Positions 15,121 through 24,353 of a DNA stretch of 46,591 nt are shown one piece after another. Both the position numbers and the translations under genes were made by a program. Location: IMG/VR virus record IMGVR_UViG_3300020580_000025, positions 1 through 46,591 of that record. One strand, 5' to 3'. Source of the stretch: a virus. Position 1 is the stretch's first letter. The number at the start of each line of letters is the position of its first letter. The notes beneath the pieces were generated by a model. The model worked only from the letters and a program-made list of their open reading frames with translations. It searched no databases and had not been told where the DNA came from.

Positions 15121-15509
15121 ACGTCGGTACACGCAGGAAGCACGTAAGACTGCTTAGTGAGCCGTTGATACTCTTGAATCAGCCATTGCATCCTAGAAAA
15201 ATAAAGCGCTCGCGCTTCTTCGGTAGCCGCATGGCACTGACTGATTCGGTAATCTAAAATCTGCTTGTCCATCACGTATACCCAATGTTGCCGCTGCTCC
15301 GCAACGCTTTCTTGGAGCGCCATGGAACTCGCAAATCCCGCGAACACTTGCGGCACAAAGCCGAACGCCAGAACGGCCATGAGGATCACACCGATAAAAC
15401 TCATAGCCGTAAACGTAGCGATGCGCCAGCGCCAACTATGATTGGCGGCTATGTCAGAATCCGGCGGCGGTACGATCCATTTCAACATAGTTTGAACGAA
15501 CTCCCACAT
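15117..15509 (-). CDS. Membrane protein of the lysis cassette
   Basis: The 130-residue protein has a long hydrophobic segment (FTAMSFIGVILMAVLAFGFV) after a short basic-aromatic N-terminus. A helical C-terminus follows (QESVAEQRQHWVYVMDKQIL and EEARALYFSRMQWLIQEYQR), possibly coiled coil in the periplasm. This plan would suit an inner-membrane spanin component, but no lipoprotein partner is visible, so the role is open. Confidence 0.65.
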   Translation of the reverse strand: MWEFVQTMLKWIVPPPDSDIAANHSWRWRIATFTAMSFIGVILMAVLAFGFVPQVFAGFASSMALQESVAEQRQHWVYVMDKQILDYRISQCHAATEEARALYFSRMQWLIQEYQRLTKQSYVLPACTDV

Positions 15510-15518
15510 GTGGATAGC

Positions 15519-15920
15519 CTACTTCGTTAGCGCCTTGACGATAGGAAGCGCGACCTTTTCAACCGAACGCCCTACCGTGTAGCCGCCAATTCCTATTTGC
15601 AACAACGTCCATGCTTGTGGCGCCAGCGGGGAATGCAGCCAGCCAAACGAATCGCATACGACGAGCGCGAGAAACGTCAGCATCGTGATTGGCCGCCAGG
15701 ACGCAGCAAGCCAATTACTCGATCCGGCCTCCGCTGCGATCACTTTTTGCTGCCCGTCGAGAAGCTGCGCCTCATAGGTTTGCGCGGCGGTGGCTGCCGC
15801 CATCCCAGCATTGAGCTGCGCGAGTTGCAGCTTCACTTTATCTTCGCCGGAAACCGTTACGTGATCGATCACGTCACTGAACGGCTTTAGAATTCCCGAT
15901 ACCATGTCGCTTAGTACCAT
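15519..15920 (-). CDS. Holin, three-TM (GTA-type) family
   Basis: The 133-residue protein matches the three-TM holin family (PF11351-like): helical N-terminus, then GSSNWLAASWRPITMLTFLA, two further hydrophobic stretches and the conserved IGIGGYTVGRSVEKV near the end. It should form membrane holes that release the lysozyme. It begins immediately after the stop of the upstream gene (TAGATG). A second in-frame Met at residue 6 could give a dual start, as in other holins, but ribosome sites are weak for both. Confidence 0.85.
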   Translation of the reverse strand: MVLSDMVSGILKPFSDVIDHVTVSGEDKVKLQLAQLNAGMAAATAAQTYEAQLLDGQQKVIAAEAGSSNWLAASWRPITMLTFLALVVCDSFGWLHSPLAPQAWTLLQIGIGGYTVGRSVEKVALPIVKALTK

Positions 15921-16253
15921 CTAAGCCACCACAACAGCCGTCGGAGCCAACGGGGTAACTTCAATGAGAAAGGATACCGCGCCAGAGAACGAACTCGAAG
16001 CACCCTCCTTGGTCGTTACTGCGAGGGCTAAAGAATGAGAGCCGGTAGCTAGCGCTTTATACGCAGCGAGTGAAGTCAGGTCAAAGGATGCGGTGCTGAA
16101 CGCTACCGGAACACTGACTGCTGGAACGCTATCAAATTGAATCTCGATACCCGCAAGATCGGTCGCGGCGCTCCATGCAACAGTAGCGCCGGTTTGATCC
16201 GTTGCTTGTGTAGGATTGGCCCATGAAACGTTTTTTGGATTGGTGGTAGACAT
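15921..16253 (-). CDS. Ig/fibronectin-like virion protein
   Basis: The 110-residue protein is rich in S, T, A and V with a beta-sandwich pattern (ATVAWSAATDLAGIEIQFD, then GSHSLALAVTTKEGASSSFS), similar to small fibronectin III or Ig-like phage decoration domains. It lies between tail-fibre and lysis genes. It is probably displayed on the virion surface. There are no catalytic motifs. Confidence 0.6.
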   Translation of the reverse strand: MSTTNPKNVSWANPTQATDQTGATVAWSAATDLAGIEIQFDSVPAVSVPVAFSTASFDLTSLAAYKALATGSHSLALAVTTKEGASSSFSGAVSFLIEVTPLAPTAVVVA

Positions 16254-16256
16254 AGT

Positions 16257-16619
16257 TTAGGTACTCGCGATGACGACGAGCCCGTAGAGCACGGGCGCTG
16301 GTTGAAAGTTACGGGTGCTGCCGGGTGGCGTGTTAGGTACGGCTCGAATCACCCGCTCATTGGCGTTCAATCGGCCATTACCCGTGGTCACGGTGCCGGT
16401 CGTCAGATTGGCAAACACGCCGAACGCCACCGAGCAGGTCGTATCGGTGCATAGCTCAACGAACTTGGTAGTCGGCTGAAAGGGGTTCGCGATAACGACC
16501 CCCGATGCCGAGACAGTCACCGATTGTTCGACAGTCGGCGGTACCGGCAGGATCGCAACCGAATCGTTTTGATCGGTGCGCCCCAGGCCGGAGAATTCTG
16601 CAATGCGTAAGGTAGCCAT
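16257..16619 (-). CDS. Small structural protein (120 aa)
   Basis: Beta-rich sequence with TLRIAEFSGLGR at the N-terminus, and VELCTDTTCSVAFG and NANERVIRAVP further on. The ATG overlaps the upstream stop (TAATG). Its position in the late block suggests a virion component. The family name is not known to me. Confidence 0.65.
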   Translation of the reverse strand: MATLRIAEFSGLGRTDQNDSVAILPVPPTVEQSVTVSASGVVIANPFQPTTKFVELCTDTTCSVAFGVFANLTTGTVTTGNGRLNANERVIRAVPNTPPGSTRNFQPAPVLYGLVVIAST

Positions 16620-17011
16620 TATGAGATTCCTATTTCGCCTTCCATGTTGATGACTGCTGCCAACGGCAGGCTAGACAACCCCGTCAGGTAATCCCCTGAA
16701 TCGAATCGTGCTTGCCCATACCACTGAGCGTAAGATTGTGCCGGAATCGAGACGCTGGTGAAGCCCCCGAACTGCGTACCGGCAGCAGTATTGAGCGAAC
16801 TGCCCTTGTAGAGCGTCACGTTGATGGCGGAAGTTGTCAGCGGGTTCCCGATGACTATGTGCTTGAGGATCGCGTAGGGTTGTGTCGCCGCAAGACCTAT
16901 CCCTTGTGGCGTCAGCGTGGTGATCGCGCAATTAAACAAATTGCACGCCGTGGTCATCCCGGCGGTTGCGATGTACGCCGGTTGACTGTTGAAAATTTTA
17001 TTAGAAGCCAT
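16619..17011 (-). CDS. Small structural protein (130 aa)
   Basis: Beta-rich protein with a strong ribosome site (CTGGAGGATTGCA before ATG). The motif PYAILKHIVIGNPLTTSAIN and aromatic IPAQSYAQWYGQARFDSGDY look like a minor tail or decoration protein. The order and composition fit a surface component. The function is not assigned. Confidence 0.65.
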   Translation of the reverse strand: MASNKIFNSQPAYIATAGMTTACNLFNCAITTLTPQGIGLAATQPYAILKHIVIGNPLTTSAINVTLYKGSSLNTAAGTQFGGFTSVSIPAQSYAQWYGQARFDSGDYLTGLSSLPLAAVINMEGEIGIS

Positions 17012-17040
17012 TGCAATCCTCCAGGGGTTGTGAGTCTACG

Positions 17041-18873
17041 CTATGCCATGCGCCGAAACCAGTCGCAAACGATAACTGCCGGATTAGCTACGCTCGCTGC
17101 ACCGGGATCAACAAAAAAGCCTATGTTGTTTGGCGCTGTAGTGAATGCTGTTGTTAACGCTTCGGTCGCGTAATCTACAAAAGTACCGTCGTATCCCGTA
17201 TCCGAAATACGAAAAATAAGGTTACTGCCGTTGCGTTCTGCTTCCCACCAAACGGAACGCGTATTAGGGGAAACAGAAACGCTCCCCATGATAGCTGATG
17301 CTATCTGAGCGTATGTGATAGGGGTGTTTAAATGCGCCCCGTCATAGGTGTTAAAGGTTGTGAAATTTGTCCACCAACCAAACCAAAGGACTTGGGGGTT
17401 GTTTTGTAGGGGGCCGAAAACCGCTAGCTTTCCGGTTCCTGATTCGTATAATCCGATGCCCGCGATGCGTCCTGTATTGACAGTCATCATCATTTTGTAT
17501 CTGTAGCGCCAAGCGGTTCCTGCCGGAAGCGCTTGCCCTATAAACATTGCCTGGAAAGTAGGGCTTCCGGTTAAATCAGATTTAACTACCAGCGCTCCAT
17601 TACTGGTCGATACCGATGCTGCTCCCGTTTGGTTATATATAGTCCATGGCGACGCCCCTACGAATCGCGTTCCGCCGGTATCCAACGAGACTTCTTCAAA
17701 CTCATCGTTGGCAACAAAAGTTGGAACTCCGTTGCTATGCGTGTCGGGTGTTACGTTGAAAGGATTCGACCCCCCAACCCCGGCCCCTGCTACTCCCGGC
17801 GGCCCCATCATTCCTTCCTCCCCGTCATCCCCAAAAAATACAAACGGAGGCACAGGAAATGGAGTAGCAGGGATACCCATAATAGCCATGATTTCCACAG
17901 CCATTTCGCGCAGCGTTATCGTATCGCTAGCGTTGACGGTGCCTCCCCATTGTACGGACACTTGAAGCGTTTGAGATATAGTCGTGTTGACTGTAACCGG
18001 AGCCGCATTGTCCATGTTCACGAACAGCACAACGGTGGACGCTGTTGAAAATTCCGACAGCCCTTGCGCTTCTATCGTGCCGAGAGAACCAATTGTCTGG
18101 ACAGTGAACAATCCCTCGGCGGACCATCCATCGTTAGTAACGTTTGCAACAGTCGTCAACGTACCAGATGCTATCATTACCGTTGAGCCGAAATAGACTC
18201 GCAACGCCAACGAAGGGGCGACGACTCCGGTGCTATAGACGCCAAACAGTCTCAACCTGACAACCATACCTGCGGCAAGAGTACCGGCGGGGATGGCATA
18301 CGACGACGCGAAGAAAGTCTCTGCACTCGTATTAGCGACAGTGTTCCCGCCGGGGACGGAAGTATTCACATAGACAAGGGACGTACCCGTAGGCCCTGGA
18401 GGTCCCGCCGGGCCAGCGGCCCCCGCAACCCCCGCCACGCCGGCAGAGCCCGGCGGCCCTGAGTCGCCATCCACACCATCATCGGCGGCCATAAAGATCG
18501 CGGGGCCGAGCGGACCTTGCGCTCCTGTAGCGCCATTCATACCGGCGACCCCCGGCGGACCTGGGTCGCCGTCACCGCCTCCCCCAGCGTCATCAAACCA
18601 AGGAATCGGCGCGGTTAGTCGGATAGGCACGTTGCCAACCATCACCCCGCCGCCCGATAGTCCTGGGCCCGGCGTCAACGTCGCCTCGTTGCCCGTGCCA
18701 ATGTTGCCGCCGCCAGTATTAGGTGGCGGCGTTGCGGTGGCGATCAGCGCCGCGAGCTGCGCGAGCGTGACGGTGTTCGAGCCCAATTCCGCAATCGTCG
18801 TGCCAACCGCCGTCGTGCCCGGAATGAGCATTTTGCGGATGCCGCCAACGGAGGGGACTTGGGTTTTCTTCAC
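17041..18873 (-). CDS. Collagen-like tail fibre or appendage protein
   Basis: The 610-residue protein has three collagen-type Gly-X-Y runs: near residues 100-125 (DGDPGPPGVAGMNGATGAQG and on), 137-165 (GDSGPPGSAGVAGVAGAAGP and on) and around 350-370 (GDDGEEGMMGPPGVAG). They alternate with beta domains. The C-terminal ~220 residues, starting FEEVSLDTGG, look like a trimeric receptor-binding or lectin-like domain. Collagen stretches imply a trimeric stalk. It is the best candidate for the host-recognition fibre. The start is GTG overlapping the upstream stop (GTGA). Confidence 0.75.
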   Translation of the reverse strand: MKKTQVPSVGGIRKMLIPGTTAVGTTIAELGSNTVTLAQLAALIATATPPPNTGGGNIGTGNEATLTPGPGLSGGGVMVGNVPIRLTAPIPWFDDAGGGGDGDPGPPGVAGMNGATGAQGPLGPAIFMAADDGVDGDSGPPGSAGVAGVAGAAGPAGPPGPTGTSLVYVNTSVPGGNTVANTSAETFFASSYAIPAGTLAAGMVVRLRLFGVYSTGVVAPSLALRVYFGSTVMIASGTLTTVANVTNDGWSAEGLFTVQTIGSLGTIEAQGLSEFSTASTVVLFVNMDNAAPVTVNTTISQTLQVSVQWGGTVNASDTITLREMAVEIMAIMGIPATPFPVPPFVFFGDDGEEGMMGPPGVAGAGVGGSNPFNVTPDTHSNGVPTFVANDEFEEVSLDTGGTRFVGASPWTIYNQTGAASVSTSNGALVVKSDLTGSPTFQAMFIGQALPAGTAWRYRYKMMMTVNTGRIAGIGLYESGTGKLAVFGPLQNNPQVLWFGWWTNFTTFNTYDGAHLNTPITYAQIASAIMGSVSVSPNTRSVWWEAERNGSNLIFRISDTGYDGTFVDYATEALTTAFTTAPNNIGFFVDPGAASVANPAVIVCDWFRRMA

Positions 18874-20984
18874 TGGAACTCGTCCCCCAACGTTCGGCGG
18901 CCGAAAGCACGGGCCACGAGTCCGTTGGCGTGACTCTCCGGTAATCCGCCGCGATCGATGACGGTAAAGGGCTTAGAGCCAATTCCCTTCTGCGCAATCA
19001 CCGAACCCTTGGGCGCCCGGGCGTCCGCCGCCTCAACCCCATGGATCGGCGTCACGTTGCCGTCAGGGTCGATCAGAAACCGAGTGCGACCGGCGGCGTT
19101 CTCCTCCGCCGTTCGGCCAATGGCCTCGGCGCTGGCCGCCGATTCGCCGGAGGCATTATTGGTAAATGCCGGATGCTGCGCGCCGCTGGGGAAGTCGATC
19201 GTCGGCATTGTGCCGCGAGTGCCTTTGGGCGTGCGCTGCATGATGCCTTCTGGCACCCCTTGGCTCATGACGCCTGGGTGATCGGAGTTGTTCTCCCGCA
19301 TGAAGTTGTTGAGCCAGTCCTCCGGGCTCAACTCCAAGCCGCCGGCCTCGTGCGCAGCGTTGCGGGTGAAGGGGATGCCAGCCGGCGCGGGAGCGCCCAT
19401 AGGAGCCACGGAGAGCCCCGGAGCCGGGCTCTGTTCAACGCCATGCGAAAGTACGTCCGCCAAGGGGATTTGCCCAGGCGGTCCTGCGGCGGCTGGCGGC
19501 GGGGCTGTTGGAGGCGATGCCGTCATTCCCGGCGGCGGTTGGGGCGGGCCGTGGTCTATCGGCCCGAACTCGCCGCCAAGGCCCGTTACGGGAGGCGCAA
19601 GCGTCGGCTTAGGCCCCGTCAGCGTGCGCCGCGCCATGGCGCCGAAGAGGGGCTGAACATAGGATAGCGGCTTTTTTAGGTCCACCGACGCCACATCTTT
19701 TGTGAGCCCGGAAGGATTGAACCGCTCGGTATCGGACGGTAGCCGAGTAACTTCCGGGTGATCGCTCGCGAACTGGGCGATTTCTTGCATCGGCCCAGAG
19801 AGCATGCCTGGGTTGTCATTGTGCAGTTTCGCCAGCTTCGTCAGGTTGACGTTGCCGTTCGGGCCGAGCGCATTCTCGATTGTATGATTCTGGGCGAGCG
19901 CAACGCGCGCAGCGTGCAATTGATCGGCCGATACCGGCGCACCTGGCGGTAACGTATCAACCATATGTTGGTGTAGCGCATCGGACATCTTGAGCTGCGC
20001 CTGCCCCAAAGCCAGTTGTTCTGGGTCTTCGGAGCCGACGTTACGAAATCCATTGAAGCGCAGCGCCCTTTGAGCGTTGACGACTTGCGAGCCAGTCAAG
20101 TCTCCCGATAGTAGCCGCGCTTTTTGCGCATCGATCGTTGCCTGAGTATCCGGCGAGTGGACGATCATGTCATCCGAACCAACACCCTGCACCGTTTGCG
20201 CAGCGTTTGGGCTCAACGGTCCTGTTGGGATGCTTGTTTCGGCTCGCTGATATACCGAGTTCGGCGCATCGCGTGCATCTTCCAAGGTTTTCGGCGTAAG
20301 CTTCGTACCAGGAGGTACTCCGGCTTGCGCGCCGAGCACAGGGTCAGCGATTGATTGGTTGTGCGCAGTTACAGCGGGTTTTGCAGAACTACCAGCGACG
20401 TTGCGCGCTATCGGATTGTTCGCGCCGGTTTGCATGCCATACTTCGTGACGGCTGCGGGCGCGTTCTGCGCTGCAAGTTCCGTCGCCTCAGTGGATGCTC
20501 GCGCGCCGGCTGCTACCGGAGCCGCGAGTCCTGCGGTACCGAGGATATCTCCTAGTTCACTCGTGGCGCCATGCGTTTCGCCTGCAGGGATACCAACTGC
20601 CTGTCCGCCTTTTTCTAAAAGCTGTTCGTCGGTCTGCGCTGATTCACCGAGAGGTGCAAGGGCGGCATGCACCGCCGCCCCAATATGCTTTCCCACGGGG
20701 GTCTGCGTATCGTAACCAAAGTTACGATTGACGTACTCATGGGTTGCATCCGCCGCCATTTGCGGATCACCACCAGAGAGCGCTGCGATCAATCGATTAA
20801 CGAGTGCTATCGGTGCGCCGACGATTCCCGTTGCTACCTTCGAGGCGCCGGATAGCGCCGCGTCACCCACACCTTTGACGACATCACCGACACCCGCTTG
20901 CGTAGGAGCGGGTGCTGTTTGGCGAACCGCCCAAGGGTTCTGGATTTGCGCTGGTGCGGTACCTATGACACCCCAATCCGCCAT
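18870..20984 (-). CDS. Large internal virion / ejection protein candidate
   Basis: The ~704-residue protein is rich in A, G, P and Q. The N-terminal part has GDAALSGASKVATGIVGAPI and DATHEYVNRNFGYDTQTPVG, the middle is helical (VVNAQRALRFNGF), then a proline-rich linker (GPPQPPPGMTASPPTAPPPA). A structured C-terminal domain contains RFLIDPDGNVTPIHGVEAA. It resembles the large ejection proteins of podophages in size, composition and position, not in a named domain. The start is ambiguous by one codon: GTG gives GTGA overlap, ATG gives TGATG overlap. Confidence 0.6.
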   Translation of the reverse strand: MADWGVIGTAPAQIQNPWAVRQTAPAPTQAGVGDVVKGVGDAALSGASKVATGIVGAPIALVNRLIAALSGGDPQMAADATHEYVNRNFGYDTQTPVGKHIGAAVHAALAPLGESAQTDEQLLEKGGQAVGIPAGETHGATSELGDILGTAGLAAPVAAGARASTEATELAAQNAPAAVTKYGMQTGANNPIARNVAGSSAKPAVTAHNQSIADPVLGAQAGVPPGTKLTPKTLEDARDAPNSVYQRAETSIPTGPLSPNAAQTVQGVGSDDMIVHSPDTQATIDAQKARLLSGDLTGSQVVNAQRALRFNGFRNVGSEDPEQLALGQAQLKMSDALHQHMVDTLPPGAPVSADQLHAARVALAQNHTIENALGPNGNVNLTKLAKLHNDNPGMLSGPMQEIAQFASDHPEVTRLPSDTERFNPSGLTKDVASVDLKKPLSYVQPLFGAMARRTLTGPKPTLAPPVTGLGGEFGPIDHGPPQPPPGMTASPPTAPPPAAAGPPGQIPLADVLSHGVEQSPAPGLSVAPMGAPAPAGIPFTRNAAHEAGGLELSPEDWLNNFMRENNSDHPGVMSQGVPEGIMQRTPKGTRGTMPTIDFPSGAQHPAFTNNASGESAASAEAIGRTAEENAAGRTRFLIDPDGNVTPIHGVEAADARAPKGSVIAQKGIGSKPFTVIDRGGLPESHANGLVARAFGRRTLGDEFQ

Positions 20985-22408
20985 CACTGCACCTTGACCG
21001 GCTTACCGTTTTGAAGCGTCCACACCTGACCGTTTCCGAAGGTCGTATGAAACCCCTCTTTGAGTTGGGCCAAGGCTTGCGGTGGAAGTGTTGTCGCTGC
21101 ACCTCCTGCGGGCGATGCCGAAGCTGTTGGGCTTGTGGCTGGCGGCTGCACAGCGCCTCCAGAAGCGGGCGCTGCTTCCGGGTTTATTTCAAGATACTGC
21201 GCCACATCGGGCGCCACGTAGCGCCGTGCAAAATCGCTGCGCCCCGTCGCCCCGTGATACTGGAGCGCCATATCCGTCATCTGTCGCCCCAACATATTTT
21301 TAAGCGTATGGACGGCCCCTAGCGTCTGCTCTGGCGAATTCCCTAAGTTAGCCGCCGTGTTGGAAAACTCCTGACGCTCTTCTGCGGTCCCTGTACTGCC
21401 GTTTGAGGATAGAATTTTCGTCAGTTCCGGCCCTATGAATCCGGCAGCCGTTTGAATATCAGTCGGCGCTTCACTACCAAAGGCTTTCTTCCATTGCGCG
21501 CCTAGCTTATTGGCTACCTGCACGTCTCCGTTTTGCAGACCTTGAAACAAGTTCTCCATCAATTGAAGATGGCCCGTCACATTGTTAATCGAGCGTACCT
21601 GATTGCCCAAGGGTCCCGCTGCAAAGCCACTCAGCGCACGTTGGCCGGCGGTAAAGTCTTGACCATTCGCAAGCGCGGTATCAAATCCCGGATTCGTAAT
21701 TGGCTGGCCTTGTGATTCCTGGTTAGCGAGTTGCGCGGCACCTGAAATAATCGCCATGCGCGCAGGGCCGCCACCCATACCCATCGCAGGCATCTTGCCC
21801 GTTTTGTAAAGCATGTATGCACCAAACGCTACCGCATTAGGATCTATCGGCCCCCCGCCTCCCCCGGTGTGGGGGTTGAATCCGCCCGCCGCTGTCTGCG
21901 CGTCGCGCAACGCTGTTTGCGATTGGGTATCCGCCATTGCAGCCGCCCCTTGCGGAGATTGCTGCGGCGTGACGGGCGCGGAGCCTGGGAGCGTCGTGAA
22001 GTTATTTGGCAGATTAACTGGTTCCGCGACTTTACCCTGAATCGCTTGTTGTGCAGCCGTTTGATCCGGTGTACCCAATAGCGAAGGATCGCCCAACGTA
22101 GCAGCGTTATGCGCTTTGAACATGTCCATCGCATTGACCGCACTGCCCGCGTGCATCCGCGCGGCAACCGCCATCAAGTGAGCATCGGCAGGGCGAGCAC
22201 CCGCTCCGTGAAACGCATCCTCAAGCTGGCCGGCGGCCACTTGTTCGTCTTGCGCCCGTTGCGCGTTGAGTAGTGCTTCTTCCGTTTGCGCCGAGCGTAA
22301 ACCATTGGTTGCTTGCGAATTAGCGACAAAGGCTTGAAGCCCTTGACGGTTGACCGGAGCGCCAGCGGCACCCGCGAGCAAATCACCTAACGATTGAGAT
22401 GTGGGCAT
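20984..22408 (-). CDS. Internal virion protein candidate (474 aa)
   Basis: A, Q, N and G-rich and predominantly helical. It starts with MPTSQSLGDLLAGAAGAPVN after AGGATAAGCTGC. It contains AQTEEALLNAQRAQDEQVAA, a proline/threonine hinge and a helical core with LMENLFQGLQNGDVQVANKL. The composition and place in a run of similar genes fit an ejection or internal core protein. There is no peptidase or transglycosylase motif that I can see. Confidence 0.6.
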   Translation of the reverse strand: MPTSQSLGDLLAGAAGAPVNRQGLQAFVANSQATNGLRSAQTEEALLNAQRAQDEQVAAGQLEDAFHGAGARPADAHLMAVAARMHAGSAVNAMDMFKAHNAATLGDPSLLGTPDQTAAQQAIQGKVAEPVNLPNNFTTLPGSAPVTPQQSPQGAAAMADTQSQTALRDAQTAAGGFNPHTGGGGGPIDPNAVAFGAYMLYKTGKMPAMGMGGGPARMAIISGAAQLANQESQGQPITNPGFDTALANGQDFTAGQRALSGFAAGPLGNQVRSINNVTGHLQLMENLFQGLQNGDVQVANKLGAQWKKAFGSEAPTDIQTAAGFIGPELTKILSSNGSTGTAEERQEFSNTAANLGNSPEQTLGAVHTLKNMLGRQMTDMALQYHGATGRSDFARRYVAPDVAQYLEINPEAAPASGGAVQPPATSPTASASPAGGAATTLPPQALAQLKEGFHTTFGNGQVWTLQNGKPVKVQ

Positions 22409-22413
22409 GCAGC

Positions 22414-23136
22414 TTATCCTGAGACGAAATTCACGCCGGTACCGGGCGTCGGCTGATATCCGCCACTATACCGATTGCTCACCAAGTTGGATGTATCCGG
22501 GGAACCCCCGGCGCCCATTGCGTAGGCATTCGCGCCGTTCTTTGCCATTCCCGCAAAGAGGGATACCCATGGATTGGCTTGCCCCGCCGCTTGCGCGCGG
22601 AGTTGATCCACGAAATTCTTGGTGTACGATTGCGCCCCCAAGCCGTTAAGGCTGGTGCCAAGCGTGCCCATTGCCAACCCTTCATTCTGACGCTGGCGTA
22701 CCGCAGAATCGATGGCGCCAATTTCGTTGGCATAGGTGTTGCCAAACTCTTCTGTCTGTTTCTGTGAAGTGCCCAAATCACTTTTATAGCGCGAGCTGGC
22801 GCCCGCCGCCGGGGGAAGCGCTGATACAGGCGCCCCGAAGTTCGTATCGTTGGTATTCGTGGCACCCCCTTGCGTACTACCCGCCGCATTCTTGCGCAAG
22901 GTATTCACAAAAGCGCCCGTCTCTTGGCCTTGAATCTGCGCGGGGGTGTTCTGAGCAATCTGATCCGTCAGTTGCTTAACTTGCGCATTGGCGTTGCCAC
23001 GAATCTGTTGCTGATCGCCAATCGCTTGCACTTCCGCTGTCTGTTGGCGCTTGTTCGCATTTGATTGGTTGATGTACTGCGCGCCCGTACCCAATGCCGC
23101 GATAGCTGCCGGGACCCAGAAAGACTCTGTGCCCAT
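22414..23136 (-). CDS. Internal virion protein candidate (240 aa)
   Basis: The N-terminus has a hydrophobic AAIAALGTGAQYI. A Q/N-rich helix follows (NANKRQQTAEVQAIGDQQQI), then a helical middle with FGNTYANEIGAIDSAVRQRQ and a glycine-rich end. This is typical of DNA-ejection proteins that pass through the tail. The ATG lies three bases after the previous stop. Confidence 0.6.
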   Translation of the reverse strand: MGTESFWVPAAIAALGTGAQYINQSNANKRQQTAEVQAIGDQQQIRGNANAQVKQLTDQIAQNTPAQIQGQETGAFVNTLRKNAAGSTQGGATNTNDTNFGAPVSALPPAAGASSRYKSDLGTSQKQTEEFGNTYANEIGAIDSAVRQRQNEGLAMGTLGTSLNGLGAQSYTKNFVDQLRAQAAGQANPWVSLFAGMAKNGANAYAMGAGGSPDTSNLVSNRYSGGYQPTPGTGVNFVSG

Positions 23137-23138
23137 GA

Positions 23139-23348
23139 TTACGCCTTGGGTCCTGGCGGATACGCACCGCTCGATTTTTGAGGTTTAAACTTCGACTTAT
23201 TGAGTGCAGCCGCTACCCCTAAGTTCTTCGCCGCGCCCGCCGCCCCCGCACGTGCTGCATACGCGGACTGCCCCAAGGCGCGGGCTTCCGGTCCTGAACC
23301 GCCCCCCGTGATTGCAGGGGGTTTACTTTTGAAAAAACTAGACCCCAT
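23139..23348 (-). CDS. Small Ala/Gly-rich virion-associated protein
   Basis: 69 residues, basic (SKFKPQKSS), with a helical A/G segment (ARALGQSAYAARAGAAGAAK). The second ATG of the frame is chosen because the GGAGGA ribosome site is only two bases before the first ATG but eight before this one. It overlaps the upstream gene by 11 bases. It shares the MGSxFF N-terminus with its neighbour at 23338, which hints at duplication. Confidence 0.5.
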   Translation of the reverse strand: MGSSFFKSKPPAITGGGSGPEARALGQSAYAARAGAAGAAKNLGVAAALNKSKFKPQKSSGAYPPGPKA

Positions 23349-23757
23349 AGACATTTCCTCCAGTACCCCGTTGCGTCTGCTGTGCCGCTGCGGAATACGG
23401 ATTTACCTGACCTACCGGCCCCGTTCGGCTCGGACTCGACATCAACGATCCGGGGTTCGACAGGTTACCGGGAGCCGCGCCAGGGTTCGCACTTGATGCC
23501 AGCCCCTGCAACGCGCCTAAGAAACCACCTTGATGCCATGGTTGCGGCTGCCGCCACATGGGGTCTGCTCCAGGGCCGCCCGGTGCATAGCCGGCATTGG
23601 CCCCCGCGAGTGTCGGCGTCACGCCCGTATATGGGCCGTTCGATCCCGGCAGATGGGCGTTCGCCTGCTGTTTGGCGTAGGAGTTATATCCTGGCAAGTG
23701 CAGCGCTTGCGCTACCGGATCGATGCTCGCTATTTTTCCGAAAAAACCGCTACCCAT
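23338..23757 (-). CDS. Gly/Pro-rich virion-associated protein (139 aa)
   Basis: It begins MGSGFFGKIASIDPVAQALH. The ATG is used rather than an upstream TTG because AGGA lies eight bases before it. The rest is rich in G, P, N and Q with little predicted order (NAGYAPGGPGADPMWRQPQP). A flexible internal or linker protein in the ejection group is likely. Confidence 0.5.
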   Translation of the reverse strand: MGSGFFGKIASIDPVAQALHLPGYNSYAKQQANAHLPGSNGPYTGVTPTLAGANAGYAPGGPGADPMWRQPQPWHQGGFLGALQGLASSANPGAAPGNLSNPGSLMSSPSRTGPVGQVNPYSAAAQQTQRGTGGNVYGV

Positions 23758-23759
23758 AT

Positions 23760-24353
23760 TCAAAATCCTGGGGAGCCGTACAGGCTCCCGATGGGTTTCT
23801 GTTGAGCTGCGCGATTCGCCGCCGCCGTCTGTTCCGTCTGGTAAATCTGTCCTGTTCCTTGAAAGAGATTCCCCAAGGCGCTCGGATTCATCGCACTCTG
23901 CGCGGCGCCTAGGGACGCATTCTGCGCCTGTGCAACTTGTGTCGGAATCGCGCCCGTGTAGTTGCCTTGCTGCGCCAAGCTGATCATTTGATTCTTGGCG
24001 TTGATGTCCGACTGCTGGAGCGCGGCTTTGCCTGACTGCGCTTGTTGCGCCGCCTGGAGCAACCCTTGCGTATAATCCTTCTGGAGCTGCGTATTGGAAT
24101 CAACCGCCGCCGAGCCGCCGGTCAAACCGCTACGCGCGGTGGCAAATTTCAAATTGCGTGCATTGATCGCCTCTTGGTTGTTGACTTGTCCCGTGAGGTA
24201 GCCGCTTAAGTTCTGCCCATACTGATCGTACTGCGCCTGGCGGCTGGGGGAGCCAAAGGCATTGTTGATCGCGCTAACCGATTGCTGAATCTGCTGCTGT
24301 TGCTGCTGGTTGGCCTGATTGGCTGCATTTGCTGCGGAATTTCCCGTACCCAT
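23760..24353 (-). CDS. Gln-rich internal virion protein candidate (197 aa)
   Basis: The N-terminus carries NQANQQQQQQIQQSVSAINN, followed by helical Q/A/N-rich sequence (DYTQGLLQAAQQAQSGKAAL). It is a low-complexity alpha-helical protein of the kind ejected with DNA in podophages. The ATG overlaps the upstream stop by one base (TGATG). Confidence 0.6.
   Translation of the reverse strand: MGTGNSAANAANQANQQQQQQIQQSVSAINNAFGSPSRQAQYDQYGQNLSGYLTGQVNNQEAINARNLKFATARSGLTGGSAAVDSNTQLQKDYTQGLLQAAQQAQSGKAALQQSDINAKNQMISLAQQGNYTGAIPTQVAQAQNASLGAAQSAMNPSALGNLFQGTGQIYQTEQTAAANRAAQQKPIGSLYGSPGF

Noticed and set aside
19041-19667. 208-residue rightward open frame
   Set aside because: Arg-rich shadow on the opposite strand of the 18870 gene.
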